Shown here: piece after piece, positions 34,911 to 46,429 of the stretch
How the letters are laid out: each line of letters opens with the position of its first letter
How positions within the stretch are numbered: position 1 is the stretch's first letter
Assembly (NCBI GenBank): GCA_016271365.2
Contig: JADMNL010000022.1
Span: 224,788,501 to 224,852,500, forward strand
Direction of reading: 5' to 3'
Length of the DNA: 64,000 nt
Source: Neoceratodus forsteri
Lineage: Eukaryota > Chordata > Ceratodontiformes > Ceratodontidae
Program-made: the position numbers and the translations under genes
The notes under the pieces: generated by a model
Databases searched by the model: none
Told to the model about the DNA's origin: nothing
Seen by the model: only the letters and a program-made list of their open reading frames with translations

Positions 34911-35740
34911 TTTTTTTATTTCAATCTAGGATTACAAGTACCTTTGAGCCAAGGCTCTTTTACAAAGGTTCCATGTCAGGTAGAGACAGTAAACAGTACA
35001 TCGCATAGTAAATGCAGTTTCAGACAGAATATACAGAACAGACATACCATTACATGATAGTACATTGCTTACTTAAGGCTATAACAGGTAGGATGGGTAA
35101 GGAGTACAGGGGTTAACAGGAGGGACAGTGGAGGTATGAGCTGCCAGAGGTGAATGTCGACACATAGAGAAGTGCTCCTAGCAGGGCTAGGAGGGTGGTG
35201 GTGGTAGGGGGGGAGGAAAGGGGAGGGTGGGGAGAAGGTAAGTGATGTGCAGTGTACAGCAGAACTAAGGAAGTAGATAGGAGGGATGGCTAGGTGTGGC
35301 AGTTACAGGTGCTTGAAGCAGTGAGATAAAGCTGGAACCTTGTTTTGAAAGGTCCTGGTGTGGGAGCAGAGGTGATCTCAATGTTGAGGCTGTTCAGCCA
35401 GCTATGGGCCCTTTAGGCAAAAGATCATTGACCCAGGGAGGTTCTGCAGCATTGTACCTTCAGGAGCTGGGATTCAGAGACCCTTGTGCAATGGGGGTTA
35501 TTGCTTGCGCAAAGGAAAGACTGGACCCCTGGAGTGACAAGGCCCATGGATATCTTCCTAGCCATAGTACAGGTTTGGTATTTTAGGCGATTGGAGAGTT
35601 GGAGCCAGCCAGTTTGTGCATATAGATCACATGTATGGGTTAGTCAATGGGATACTGTAGTAAGTTGACAGGCTTTGCTGAGTGATGTAGAAATTCATTT
35701 GAGGGCAGTTGGTGTAGCCGATCCATCTAATCCCTCCAGT
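34911..35740 (-). mobile_element. Family B LINE, 5'-truncated
   Basis: The minus-strand 3' end has the family signature (CTTTGTAAAAGAGCCTTGGC, then AATCCTAG and a T-rich tail on the plus strand). Upstream, about 35340-35740, lies the C-terminal coding part in several frames. It matches the order of the 41281-46400 copy. No TSD was identified. Confidence 0.7.
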
Positions 35741-36119
35741 GTGTGGAAATTCTCATTAAACACACCACCCCATACTTTATTCTATATATAATGAACTTGA
35801 CTGCCTACAGATCTTTATTTTGTGTTTCTTCCTTGCCACATAATGTGCAACACTCTCCGTGTAAATTTATATTGTTCGATCATTTGTTCATTTAAAAGGC
35901 TAATAGAAAACAAAGTTGAGAAATGAAAAAAAAAAGTGTCATCCCATGCTGGCAAGATATATGTTACCAATGATTACTGACATACTGTTGCATCTGGTTA
36001 TGAGATTCCAGGAAATTCTCCTTAGAAAGATAATAGAAAGGGGAACCACAATATTGCTGTTGTACAGCCACAAACCAAACTTGGCTCATGGAGATGGAAA
36101 TTGGTACTCTCTCTCTCTT

Positions 36120-36335
36120 TTCATGTCAAGTAACTTTATTGGCATGACAAGATATGCAGGCACTGCCACATTTATACATCAAACTAGTCAAAAAGCAGAA
36201 ACATACTAGACTGCACTTTAACTAAAGATTAACCAAAATGATTCAGGTCCAAGGGGGAGATCCTATGAGATCAGAATAGGGCACTGAATAGGTACTGCTG
36301 GGGGGCAAGCTAGAGACCTTCAAATTTCAGAAAGA
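36120..36335 (-). mobile_element. LINE 3' end, family not identified
   Basis: The plus strand shows AAGTAACTTTATTGGCATGA, which reads as the 3' terminus of a minus-strand LINE. The sequence to 36335 lacks an open frame. The call rests on this terminus alone. Confidence 0.4.
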
Positions 36336-36339
36336 GGAA

Positions 36340-36755
36340 AACAAGGTAATGTGTGAGGAACTGTTTAGCAGGAATGGTGGTTAAAAAACAAGGGGACATG
36401 AATGTAAGCTGATGGGGAGGGGCTATATTCAGGAGGGATGCTGGAAAGTTTTGCTTTACAGAGAGAGAGAGAGAGAGAGAGACAAAGAGAGAGAGCTTAA
36501 GTCATGGAACAGCCTACCAGTAGAGGAGACGGGTGCAAAAACTATTAATGGGTTCAAGCATGCCTGGGACAAAGTTATGGGCTTCATAGCTTCTCAGGGG
36601 GTAGAACTAAGGCATGGAGAAAGGGGGGAGGATGAGGAGGAGGGAAAAATCATAGTCTGGACAATAGGTCATGGGGAAGAGTAGGGTAAAAATGGGCAGA
36701 CTAGATGGACCAATGCCAGCCCTGTCTATGGTGCTATGTTAATACATCTATGTTG
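36340..36755 (+). mobile_element. CR1 3' end with (GA)n
   Basis: The CR1 C-terminal phrase WNSLPVEETGAKTINGFKHAWD is encoded near 36500-36570, and the tail GGGCAGACTAGATGGACC follows at 36693. A GA microsatellite (36460-36494) replaces the usual FFTERVV-like codons. Confidence 0.8.
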
Positions 36756-36759
36756 TATT

Positions 36760-37350
36760 TGTTCCCCTACAATGGTTCTTTCCCTGGCTATGCTTCATAA
36801 TTCATTAAATGGAAATTCATGTTTTGTGATTGCACTAGAAATTAAAAACATTGTCCTCCTATACACAGACAATAATGCATGAGCAGGCATACACAACAAG
36901 GCTGTGTTTCCATCCAGAGGTTGAGATGACACAATTTGCATCTGGAGAGCCAAGCAGGAGAGGTCCATGATGTTATCTCAACCCCGACATGGAAACACAT
37001 GCAAAGTTGTGTGGGTTTGCCCATAGTTATGACTCACAAAATTGACCCCCCCTCCCCATAAAAAAAACACACACCATTTCTTTGTTCTGTTTTATGATCA
37101 AAATGTAATTTAAAGACTTCGACACGTTAAAACGTACAACTTTCAGCAGGGTGTAGTATGTAAGCAGCTAGGTGTTGAGTGAACGAGGAATGTAACCTTA
37201 TAACATTTGAGCTGTGCTGAACAACTTCAAGGAATGCCCACAATAGCACAGTTTACATTACAATGTGCACCACAATGATTTTGAAAAGGCTAATTTTATA
37301 CAGAACAATAGCTAACCATGTGGATGTATTTTGTGCAGTGGAGAATGAAA

Positions 37351-37394
<44 letters not shown>

Positions 37395-37725
37395 AACATT
37401 TACCGTATAAAACTACTGTAGAGCACGGCAAATACTGTATGCATGTTTCGCATTTTGACGTATCACAGCAAATTATGACTGCTACATTTCATTAAAGTCA
37501 GTGTGCCTGTTGTTTGATGCAAGAAACGGAAATATTTTCACTTGCTGTACATTCCTGTACATACTTTTTAATGATATCTTATTTACTGCCAGGACAAGTT
37601 CGGTACACTTTGCTCCAGATATCTCAGTTTTCTCCCATTTGTTCAAGCTCAGTTAATGGTGTATTACTATTAAAGCACCCGAAGCTAATCAGCTGCTACC
37701 GATAAAGATCAAATGTTTATTGTGG
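36760..37725. other. Unassigned, with a (CA)n microsatellite
   Basis: A perfect CA repeat lies at 37353-37388. The flanking sequence is AT-rich, with no recognised exon or element. Confidence 0.5.
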
Positions 37726-37730
37726 TGATG

Positions 37731-37769
37731 AGTTTTTGTATGGCCATGTAGTCCACGTGAACCACTGTG
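37731..37769 (-). promoter_or_regulatory. V-segment RSS, 23-bp spacer (V2)
   Basis: On the minus strand the perfect heptamer CACAGTG (37769-37763) is followed by exactly 23 bp and then the nonamer ACAAAAACT (37739-37731), 8 of 9 to consensus. This is a stronger signal than that of V1. It joins the V exon directly. Confidence 0.95.
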
Positions 37770-38223
37770 CTGGGGCTACCGCACAATAATAAACTGCCGA
37801 GTCGCTGTAGTCAGGGCGGATCGTTAATGAACCAAGTTTAGCGGTCATGTCCAGTGTCGTTGGATATTTATTGGACTGATCTCCATGTGTGCTTCTATCA
37901 TGAAATACAGCTTTTATGAACTGCAAACCTCGGTTCGGGATCAACCGGTACCAGTTCATGGAGTAAAAGCTGGAAGTAGTATATCTGCATTCGATTTTCA
38001 GTGAATTACCCTCCAAAACTGTCTGAGAAGAAGGAGTCTGAATCACTTCATCAGCACAAAGAGCGCCTGCAACAGAAAGAACAGCTTTGCATTAATAAAT
38101 ACAGTGCAATATCTATCTGCCTGTCTGTCTGTCTATCTATCTAAGGACAATGAAATAGTAGTGCAAATACTTACAACAAAATACATAAATTAACAGAAAG
38201 AGTGACACTGAAAAAGGAGACAT
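37770..38223 (-). CDS. T-cell receptor alpha/delta V segment 2
   Basis: The leader exon is 38223-38175 (ATG, core VSLFLLIYVF, donor GTAAGT). The V exon is 38066-37770 (acceptor TTCTGTTGCAG). The intron is 108 bp and the join is in frame through a Cys codon. The mature domain starts near DEVIQTPSSQTV. First Cys is in KIECRY, Trp in MNWYR, and framework 3 ends SLTIRPDYSDSAVYYCAV. The stub before the RSS is CAVAP. The phrases SDSAVYYCAV and NRGLQFI are typical of TRAV/TRDV segments. No stop or frameshift was found, so it should be usable. After joining to a J it would form part of an alpha or delta chain at the T-cell surface. Confidence 0.93.
38110..38143. repeat. TCTG/TCTA microsatellite in V2 intron
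   Basis: The short tetranucleotide run fills about a third of the V2 intron. It lies between the splice sites and touches neither. Confidence 0.95.
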
Positions 38224-38730
38224 AATTCCCTTTTTCAAAAAATGCTTCTCTTTACTATAATTCTTTGCTAATGTGAATTTTCTGTTTTTGGAAATATCTC
38301 AGATCTTTTTCTATTTAACCAGGTCCTGTATAAACCACATGCATCCGCCGCACATATTGAATTTTGTAGCAAATGCAAAGAAACAACAGCTCATAGTTTT
38401 ACTAGCCTGCCATTTCCTTTTAAAATAACCGGAAGCACACTGGCGATTAACATAAGCGATGCATCAAGGGTTAAATTGGGCAGGAGCCCACAGGAGCTCA
38501 ATTGCACCACCTCTTAAAAATTGTACTGTATGACAGTTCCACCACCTCTGTTGTCTTTCTCCAGAGCAGTTCCACCACCTAGAAATGACAGATCCATGAC
38601 CGAGAAATTCAGATGTGACAGTTTCCCCCACCTAAACATTTGCAAATTAACCACCAAAATGTATTCAACTAAAACGTGAAATCCAAAGCAGATTTACTAA
38701 GCAGATTATATAGTTTTGTCAGTTTGGCCT
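38224..38730. other. Upstream of V2, no clear promoter motif
   Basis: No perfect octamer or cAMP-response element was found within about 120 bp upstream of the leader. A TATTTAAC-like stretch lies near 38310. The rest is unassigned. Confidence 0.5.
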
Positions 38731-38734
38731 GCAG

Positions 38735-38835
38735 TGCCTAGAAGCTACAGTAATGAACACTGAATGAGCTTAGTACATCCAGCAGACCTGTGTTTGATTC
38801 CCATAAGCTCCACTTGTCTGCTGTGTGACCCCACA
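38735..38835 (+). mobile_element. MIR-like SINE fragment
   Basis: A B-box region (CTGTGTTTGATTCCCA) is followed by CCACTTGTCTGCTGTGTGAC, the classical MIR core phrase. It ends abruptly where the CR1 sequence starts. It resembles the SINE at 23930-24340. Confidence 0.65.
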
Positions 38836-39770
38836 GGATACTAACATCTGCAATAGGGTGGACACTTAAGAGGGGGTGAGTAGAATGTTCAGGGATCTGG
38901 GGAAACTCCAGGAGTGGTATAATGCTTGGCAGTTGGGGTTCAATGCCAAATACTGCAAAATGATGTCTCTTTGGCAAAGGAACCCAGGCACTAAGTATAG
39001 GATGGTGACAGATACTGACAGTCACTGGACAGGCTAGGGACCTTGGGGATATCATATCGGATTACCTCAAAATGGCAAGGCAGTGTGACAAAGCAGTGCG
39101 TAGGGCTAATGGGATACTGTGGTGCATGGGAAGGGGTATTGCCAGCAGGTGGGGGAGCGAGGTGGTGCTGCCACTGTATTGCTCATTGATGAGGCACAAG
39201 CTGAAGCACTGTGTCCAGTTTTGGAAGCCACACCTCAGAAAGGACACAGAGTGGAGGCAGTCCAAAGGAGGGCAACAAAAGTGGTGCATGGGATGCATGA
39301 GAAGTCCTACTAGGAGAGATTCAGGGATCTCAATATGTACACCTTGGAAAGGAGGAGAGGAGAGGAGAGGAGAGGAGAGGAAGAAGGGACAAGATGGAGA
39401 CCTACAAGTACCTCAGGGGTGAACGGGGTGCAGGAGAGGAGTCTCTGTCAAATGAAAAAGAGCACTGGGGGTATGTGTTGACACTGGAGGAGGGGTTAAG
39501 AGAGAGATGAGGATGTACTACTTCACTGAAAGAGCAGTGGTTCCCTGGAATAGACAGCCAGCAGAAGTGGTGGAGACAAAAACAGTGGTGGGCTACAAGG
39601 ATTCATGGAATAGACATAGGGGAATATTAGTAAACAGGCAAGGAGGATGGTGTTCTAGAGGCCACATAGGGTCTGCACAGGACTAGGCAGTGCACATCTG
39701 GGCAGACAGAGTGAGCCAACAGGACATTTTCTGCCTACAAATTCTACAGTATGTTTTATGTTTCTGTAGA
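38836..39770 (+). mobile_element. CR1 LINE, 5'-truncated
   Basis: The copy starts just after the polymerase box (CNRVDT-like, near 38845) and runs through RQCDKAVRRANGILWCMGRGIASR and VQRRATKVVHGMHEKSY to the 3' tail near 39690-39760. A GGAGA pentamer run lies at 39352-39381. Several frame breaks are present. Confidence 0.85.
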
Positions 39771-40540
39771 GTTATAGGTGCATGCAAAAAATGAACCACT
39801 GTGGGATGCTATTATAATAATGTATGGAGCCCTCGGAGTGAATACACCTACATGCTCATGATGCATTTGCATTGCATAGCTGTAATCAGGGGATTCCTGG
39901 GTGTCAGGAAGCCCCCTCCCATCTTACTTCCATTATGCTTTCATCAAAACAAATTTTGTACAATGAGACTAAATAATAAAACTTCTTTGGTAGATATCCC
40001 CATACCCAAATCCTGGTGATGCCCCTGGGTTGGGAGGAACTATTATTCTGCATAATCCAGGAATAGTATGAGGAATGCTCATTGAAGTAGTTTCACCATT
40101 GTCTCCCAGTCATCCTATAGGCACACTCTTACAGCCTGGCTATGGTGATCAGGGGCCATGGGCCCAAGAGCATTCCTCCACTAGAGTCTGAGAGGAATGT
40201 GACAAAATATACACAAACTAAATAATAAACTTTCATATTTTTCTTTTTCTTTTTCTTTTTTTTCCTCAGGATTCATTTCTCAAGTTCATATACAGTACAC
40301 AACTCTTTGACCAAATTTGAAAAGTAATTCATCTAACAAACACATATTTACAGAGATAAATACTGAAAGCCTGATTATGTCTGAAAGTGTGGAGGTGCTA
40401 AACAGAAACACAAAGCTTCCCCATTGACACTAGTCACAGGCACATTGGAAGGAAGGTGTGTTACACAACCTAAAAGGGGAACTAAAGTCAAAATTGATAA
40501 ACAAACATGTTCAGGGTTTTTGATTTGTAGGTGTGCTCCT
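39771..40540. other. No recognised feature
   Basis: Unassigned AT-rich DNA with a T-rich run near 40250. Nothing in it was recognised. Confidence 0.5.
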
Positions 40541-40547
40541 AGCAAGT

Positions 40548-41280
40548 AGGGATGTGCAAAATTAAACTTCCATCTGCATATTGTTGGCAAAAGTGGTAAT
40601 TTCACTTTCACAAAATTTCATAATGCACCTTGGTAACTTTTGTGGAAATTCCAACTTAGAACAGCAGAATAAATGTATGAATGCGGATTAATGTAGTAAA
40701 CTGCAGAAATAAATTTTACAGAATTGATCACTTTCAGTGGTCAGTTCTGTGGAATTTCTTTCTGCAGTTCAATACATTAATTCACAATTCATACATTTAT
40801 CTTGCCATCAGTGACTAAGTGACCTGTAGAATGAATGCATGAATTGTGGATTAATGTATTTACTGCAGAAAGAAATTCCACAGAACTGATGATTGAACTT
40901 CGGAATAATTACATGTGTTGCTGATTAAAGAGCTAGTGCACTGTCTGGCATTAACAGCAATTTCCAGATGCAGTCAGCTGTCACTCCTAATATCTGAAGT
41001 ATTTTTTCTGTTTGTGAATTAGAATATTTTTCTACATGGCAGTACTGGGCTGAGGTGTGGAGCAGCACTGTATTTGAAGGCTAAAAAAACAGTTCTGTTC
41101 CTTTCACTATATCATCAGAAATGTGACCAAACACATTGAGGAGCCATAGCATTTGCAGTCAGAGCAGTAACTTTCACACGCTACCAATCAAAATGCAGGA
41201 AACTGTGACATCACTGGTAACCAAGAAGAGCCAATTTCTGCTGTTTCATGTAAAACAGAATAACCTGGCAGTGAGAAATG
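40548..41280 (+). repeat. hAT-like element, left inverted arm
   Basis: It starts TAGGGATGTGCAAAAT, a hAT-type terminus, and contains AAATTTCATAA, AATTCCACAGAACTGA and CAGTCAGCTGTCACTCC phrases. The same phrases occur in the same order on the other strand in 47970-48335. The two blocks are therefore the inverted arms of one repeat or two opposed copies. Confidence 0.55.
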
Positions 41281-41668
41281 GTTTTATTTTTATTTATGTA
41301 TTTAAGTCTAGGATTACAAATACCATTGAGCCAAGGCACTTTTACAAAGGTTCCACGTCAAGTGAGAAGCAGTAGAAAACATGACAAAAAATTGAGTAAC
41401 AAAGCAGAACAATATATACAATACAATTTCAGGCAGTTGAACATATACATTTGGGGGAAGGTAGGTACCAGGACAGGAGAGGGTAAACAGAGGCAGGTGA
41501 GGCTTGGAGGGTACATAAGGAGAGGAGCAGCTGTGGGCATTGTCAGGCCTCAAAAGTGCATAGGCAGGGTGGGGAGGGAATGGGAGGAGAGGTGGTGGAG
41601 GAGGGATAGGAGGGTGAAGGATGTGAAGGAGAGGGAGAAGTGAGTGCTAAGAGGGGGAGGAGAGTAGA

Positions 41669-41962
41669 TTAGGAGGAACAGTCACAGGAGCTGGAGGCAG
41701 AGAGGTGGAGGTGGAGGTTGGCTTTGAAAGGGCCAAGCATTTGCAGTGAGGAGATATCATTGTAGAGTCCATTTATCCAGCTGGGGGCTCGGTGAGCAAA
41801 GGATCTTTGGCCCTGCATGGTGCGGTACCTAGGGATGTGCAGTAATTGATTTTCAGAACCCCTGGTCAGGCAGGGGTTGCATGCTGTATGTAGGGGTGCT
41901 TGGACTCCAGGGGGTGCAAAGCCTAGCATAATTTTCTTAGCCATTAAGCAGGTATGGTACAT
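41669..41962 (-). pseudogene. Family B ORF2 C-terminus
   Basis: A 98-residue frame with MYHTCLMAKKIMLG, LLHIPRYRTMQGQRSFAHR and APSWINGLYNDISSL. This is the C-terminal tail of a CR1/L2-group ORF2. It matches the plus-strand frame at 2424-2765 in pattern. It is cut off from the upstream RT by frameshifts. Confidence 0.75.
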
Positions 41963-42057
41963 GATACAGTTTGAAAGCTGGAGCGATCCTGTTCAGGCAT
42001 AGAGTTCACACTTCTGGGTGAGACAGTGGGATCCTGTAATGAGATTGCAAGCTTTGT

Positions 42058-43350
42058 TTAAAGCCAATGATAATTGCCTAAGGGCTGTGTCAGTAGCAGA
42101 GCAATAGATAACAGACCATAATCAATTAGTGAGACCACAAAGCTCTGTACTGCTATTCTTAAGGCATCTGAGGTAAGGCATCGCCTGTGCCTGTAGAGAA
42201 GACCAATGCACATGTTAACAGTTTTGTCGATGTTGTCAATGTGAGTGCCATAAGATAAGCTGCTGTCAAGAGTGATTCCAAGATATTTGAAGGATTGTAC
42301 TTGATCGAGGACAGTACCTTGGCAGTTTGTAATTGTGAGGGGTTCAAGCCTATGTTTGTTATGGGAGTCGCAGAAGAGCATTGACTTTGTTTTCTTTTAG
42401 TTGAGGACCAGCTTTTGACTATTAAAATTTTTTTCAATGGAGGTGAAGGCCAACTGGAGTTTTTTTTGGAGTAGGTGAGGGTCCTGATGGGTGGCATGGA
42501 TGACGGTGTCATCCGCATAGAGTAGGATTTGTTCCAGACAGGACTGTGGAAGATTGTTCAAGAAAAGGCTGAAGAGGAGTGGCCCAAGAATGGATCACTG
42601 AGGGACCCCTGAGTGTACGGGTCTAGCATCAGGAGGATATTTGCAATTTTCACTCTTTGGGAGTGGTTTTCCAGGTAGCTCTTAAACCAGGTTGTAGACT
42701 CAGGATAGTGCCCAGCATTTTGAAGCTCAGTGATGGGTATTTGATGATGTACAGTATCAAAAGCTTTAGTTAAGTCTATGAAGACCGACTCAGTTAGGTA
42801 ATTTTTTATTCAGGGAGTTGTGGATTGCTCCTGTGACTTCTAGGAGGGCAGAGGTAGAGCTGTGGCCTTTTCTGAAACTGTGCAGTTGCTTACATAGGAT
42901 GTTGTGCTTTTCCAAGTATTCTGTCAGCAGGTCTGATACTACATGTTCAAGGTCCTTAGAGAGGGGGGTAGAATGGATATAAGCCTATAGTTCCCATGAA
43001 GGGCCTTGTCCCCACTCTTGTGAACTGGTGTGATGGTAGCTGATATTCATCTGTCGGTGAACTGGCAGAGGGTGAGGAAGAGGTTGAAAATCCGAGGTAG
43101 TGGACATAGCACTTCGTCTAGAGTTAGTGACAGAAGTTTAAGGTCAAGTGTGTCCCCACTTGTTCTTGAACCGGTAATTGCTTTGCTGACATATTTGTGG
43201 ACTTCATGCCTCTTGACTATTTTGAAGTAAAAAGGGGGCAAATTGAAGAAGAGGGCAGGGGGATGAGAGGGGGTGAAGAAGTGAAGTCATCATCGAGAAA
43301 GTCTGTCGGGAGAACCCCACTGAGATCAGAGAATGCATTGTTGAATGTGT
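42058..43350 (-). pseudogene. Family B ORF2 reverse transcriptase remnant
   Basis: The thumb region at 42058-42381 has FKYLGITLDSSLSYGTHID and LLYRHRRCLTSDALR, typical of L2/CR1-group RTs. The polymerase box lies near 42500 and reads YADDTVIHAT in a frame that then shifts. Further upstream RPISILPALSK-like and SGFRK-like residues are degenerate. No continuous frame exists. Confidence 0.7.
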
Positions 43351-43355
43351 TAGCT

Positions 43356-43845
43356 ATAGTTCAAGTTAAAGTTCAAATTTATTGCAGGAAAAACTCCACT
43401 GAGGAAGCTCATTCACAAGGAGGTCCTGAGACATGTAAGCATACAAATAAATATTGCATAAAAACAACATCACAGTAGTTGAGTACAGGTTCAGAAGATA
43501 TGTTACATAGTGTTTGATTAAGAAATAACAAGGTTGTTAATAAAGCTTGGAGTGGTGGAAAAAAAGGGAGTGGGGATGGAGAAAAGGAATGGGAATAAAA
43601 AGTTAACAGCATAAAATAAAACAAATTGAAGTGTGGGGGAGCAGGGGAGGGCTGGAGGGCTAGAGGGAGTAGAGGGGATTAGATGTGGTTAAGAAGGGGA
43701 AAGGAAAGAGTAGAAATAGAGTTTGGATAGGGGTAGCAGGATGAAGTTAGGGAAAACGGTGGCAGGAAAGGGGTAGGTGCAGGTAGGAGGGGGCATGATA
43801 TGGAAGACTAAAGTGCTGGAGCCAGTAGGGAGAGCGGTTATAGTG
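43356..43845 (-). mobile_element. LINE 3' end inserted in family B LINE
   Basis: The insert starts on its 3' side with AGTTCAAATTTATTGCAGG and interrupts the ORF2 linker. Removing it lets the reading continue from TITLDPATI to ANTFNNAFSDLSG. A related CTATA motif at both borders (GCTATAGT / GTTATAGT) is a likely diverged target duplication. Confidence 0.6.
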
Positions 43846-44050
43846 GCTGGGTCCAGGGTAATAGTCCCATCACATCCAACATGGTAGGTGCTGTTTTGGG
43901 TAGCTTCCCTGTAACTTCATTAATATTATTCCAGAAGGACTTCCTCTTACCCCAGCTGTTAGTGAGTGCATTTTTGTAGTAGTTACTTTTCTTCAGGTGT
44001 ATTGCTTTTGTGCAGTTATTTCTAGCACATCTGTAGTTTTGTATATCTGC

Positions 44051-44679
44051 TTACCTACCTGTGGCCCGAGTCCAGAGGTGGTCCTTAGCCTTCAGTAGAG
44101 CTAGGAGCTCAGCGGAGAGCCATGGGTTGCAGAGTCCTTTGACTTTCCTCTTTTTGAAGGGGGTGTAGGAGTCACAGGCAGCATTGAAGGAGTTGATGAG
44201 GAAGTCAAGCACAGAGTTGACATCCATTGCTTGGAAAATAGGGGACCAGTCTTGTTGTCTGAGGTAGAATTTGAAGTTCATCAATTGACCACGTGGGAGG
44301 ATTCTTCTGTTTTTTAGTTTTGGTGGTGGGAGGCAAAATTTATTCAACCATTCACAGGTGACTGGGGAGTGGTCACTTAACGTACCTGATAGGACAGAGA
44401 CTTCTGAGATGTGGGATGGGTGGCTAGTCAGTATCCAGTCCAGATGGTGCTTGAGCCAGTCTTACAGTTTTACCTTGTGGGGAAGATGACCATGTGTGCA
44501 AGGTTGACAGCTGAGATGGCATCCTTATAGCCACCAGCTTCAGATCCTAGCCCATTTATGTTAAAATCGCCCATTAGGATTGTCTCAGAGCCTGGGGGTT
44601 GGGAGGGACCATGGTCCAGGACAGAGTTGAGACCTTTACCTTGCTCCTTAGGCAGAATGTAGACAGCAGTGATAGTCAT
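44051..44679 (-). pseudogene. Family B ORF2 endonuclease/linker remnant
   Basis: The frame 44679-44470 has TAVYILPKEQGKGL and ETILMGDFNINGLGS (GDFN box). The frame 44347-44051 has SFNAACDSYTPFKKRKVKG, PWLSAELLALLKAKDHLW, the linker between endonuclease and RT in CR1/L2-group LINEs. The 5' half of the endonuclease is separated by the CR1 insertion. Confidence 0.75.
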
Positions 44680-44682
44680 AGA

Positions 44683-45990
44683 TACATAGATACATAGACA
44701 GTGTCAGCAGGTAAGGGCCTACGGCCTACCCAGTCTGCCCATTTGAGCTTGTAAGTTCACTTTATATTTTCCTAGAAGTCTGTTGCCCCTTACCCCTGAC
44801 CTCCAGAATTCATTTATGTCCATCCCATGCATTCTTAAATCCTGTGATTGTTTCAGCCCCACCACTTCCTCTGGCAGGGTATTCCACTTGTCCACCACCC
44901 GTTCTCTGAAGAAATTCTTCCTCACGTTTCCCCTGAATCATCCTCCCTCCAACTTCATCCCATGCCCTCTAGTCTTGGAACATTTTTTTCACTTAAAAAT
45001 ACTATATTCCTGCACCCTATTCCTCCCTGTAAGAAACTTGTATGTCTCTATCATATCCCCTCTGTTCCTCCTCTCCTCCAGGGAGTACATATCCAAGTCC
45101 TTCAACCTGTCCTCATAGGACTTGTGATGCAATCCATGTACCATCTTTGTTGCCCTCCTCTGAACCTTCTCTACCATGTCTATGTCCTTACGTAAGTAAA
45201 GTCTCCAGAACTGTACACTGTATTCCAAGTGGGGCCTCACTAGTGTCTTGTATAGTGGAATTATGACCTCCCTTTTCCTGCTGGTGATGCCCCTGCCTAT
45301 GCATCCCAGCATCCTATTTGCTTTATCTGCTGCCTTGTCGCACTGTTTCCCTACCTTGAGGTCTTCAGAGATGATAACCCCAAGATCCCTTTCCTGCTTG
45401 GTGCATGCTATATCCTCACCCCCCCAACTGATATATTGTGCCAGGTATTCTGTGCCTTATATGCATTATTTTGCACTTCTTTGCATTTAATTTCAGCTGC
45501 CAAACCCCTGACCATTCTTCAAGTTTCTGCAGGTCCCTTCTCATTCTGTCTACACCCTCTGGCATGTCTACTCTGTTACAGAGCTTTGTGTCATCATCGA
45601 ACAGGGAAATTCTGCCTTCTAGGTCCTGCTCAATGTCACTGATGAAGATGTTGAATAGGACCAGTCCTAGCACTGATTCCTGTGGTACCCCACTGGTCAC
45701 TCATCCCTCTGTGGAGTGACAGCCATTTACCACCACCCTCTGTGTCCTGCTGCCCAGCCAGTTACCTACCCACCACACTATTGTCCTACCCATGCCCATA
45801 TTCCCCAGTTTGTGTAATAGTCTTCTATGTGGCACAGTGTCAGAGGCCTTGCTGAAGTCCAGATAGGCCATGTACACTGCCCTCCCCTGATCCACCTCCC
45901 TAGTCACCCAGTTGAAAAAGGCAATGAGGTTGGTCTGACATGACCTCCCCCCTGTAGTCAGCGCCTTGTTGTTAGCCCCGAGTAGAATAC
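44683..45990 (-). mobile_element. CR1 LINE nested in family B LINE
   Basis: On the minus strand it starts with GGRSCQTNLIAFFNWVTREVDQG and AYLDFSKASDTVPH. It continues through GVPQESVLGLVLFN and FDDDTKLC (FADD altered) to [23 protein letters not shown] and FFRERVVDKWNTLPEEVV. The 3' end is a short ATCTATGT repeat at 44683. It divides the family B endonuclease. It is the best preserved CR1 in the window. Confidence 0.92.
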
Positions 45991-46063
45991 TGATGGGCAG
46001 AATCTGAGTAGTTAAGACCATGGCAGGAGATTGAACATGGTCCCCCAGAAAAGAGACTTTAAG

Positions 46064-46399
46064 TTAGACAGTGAATCCAGGGGTCCTGTCAAGTCTGAAG
46101 ACATTATGTCCCAGCAGGGTAATTGCACTGTTGGTGATTTTGGGTGTGAGCCAGGTTTCGACAACTGCAAGAACATCCAGGTTGTGTAGGTGGGCAAATA
46201 TTTGTAGGGCATCTAGTTTTGGTAGGAGGCTACAGATGTTAAGTTCTGCAAAGGTGAGCACCCCAGAGTTACTCTGTCGGTGGTCTGAGCTTGGATTTGT
46301 GGGGCCAGCGTTTGGATGTATATTGCCAGATAGCAGCATTAGAAGGAGCAAGAGTTTCAGGGTGCACCAACATAGCTGTTTGAAGGAGACTTTCTTCAT
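46064..46399 (-). pseudogene. Family B ORF2 N-terminus with 2A-like motif
   Basis: A leucine-rich stretch is followed by SGNIHPNAGPTN, where NPGP has become NAGP. The endonuclease start follows: FAELNICSLLPKLDAL and LAVVETWLTPKI (ETWL box). This fixes the start of ORF2 near 46399. The frame then fails, close to the nested CR1. Confidence 0.75.
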
Positions 46400-46429
46400 C
46401 TGTTTCTTATGGGATCGACAGCTCCATTG

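Noticed and set aside
39780..39830. A heptamer-like CACTGTG near an ATTATAATAATG stretch, suggesting another RSS
   Set aside because: There is no nonamer at 12 or 23 bp and no V or J reading frame next to it.
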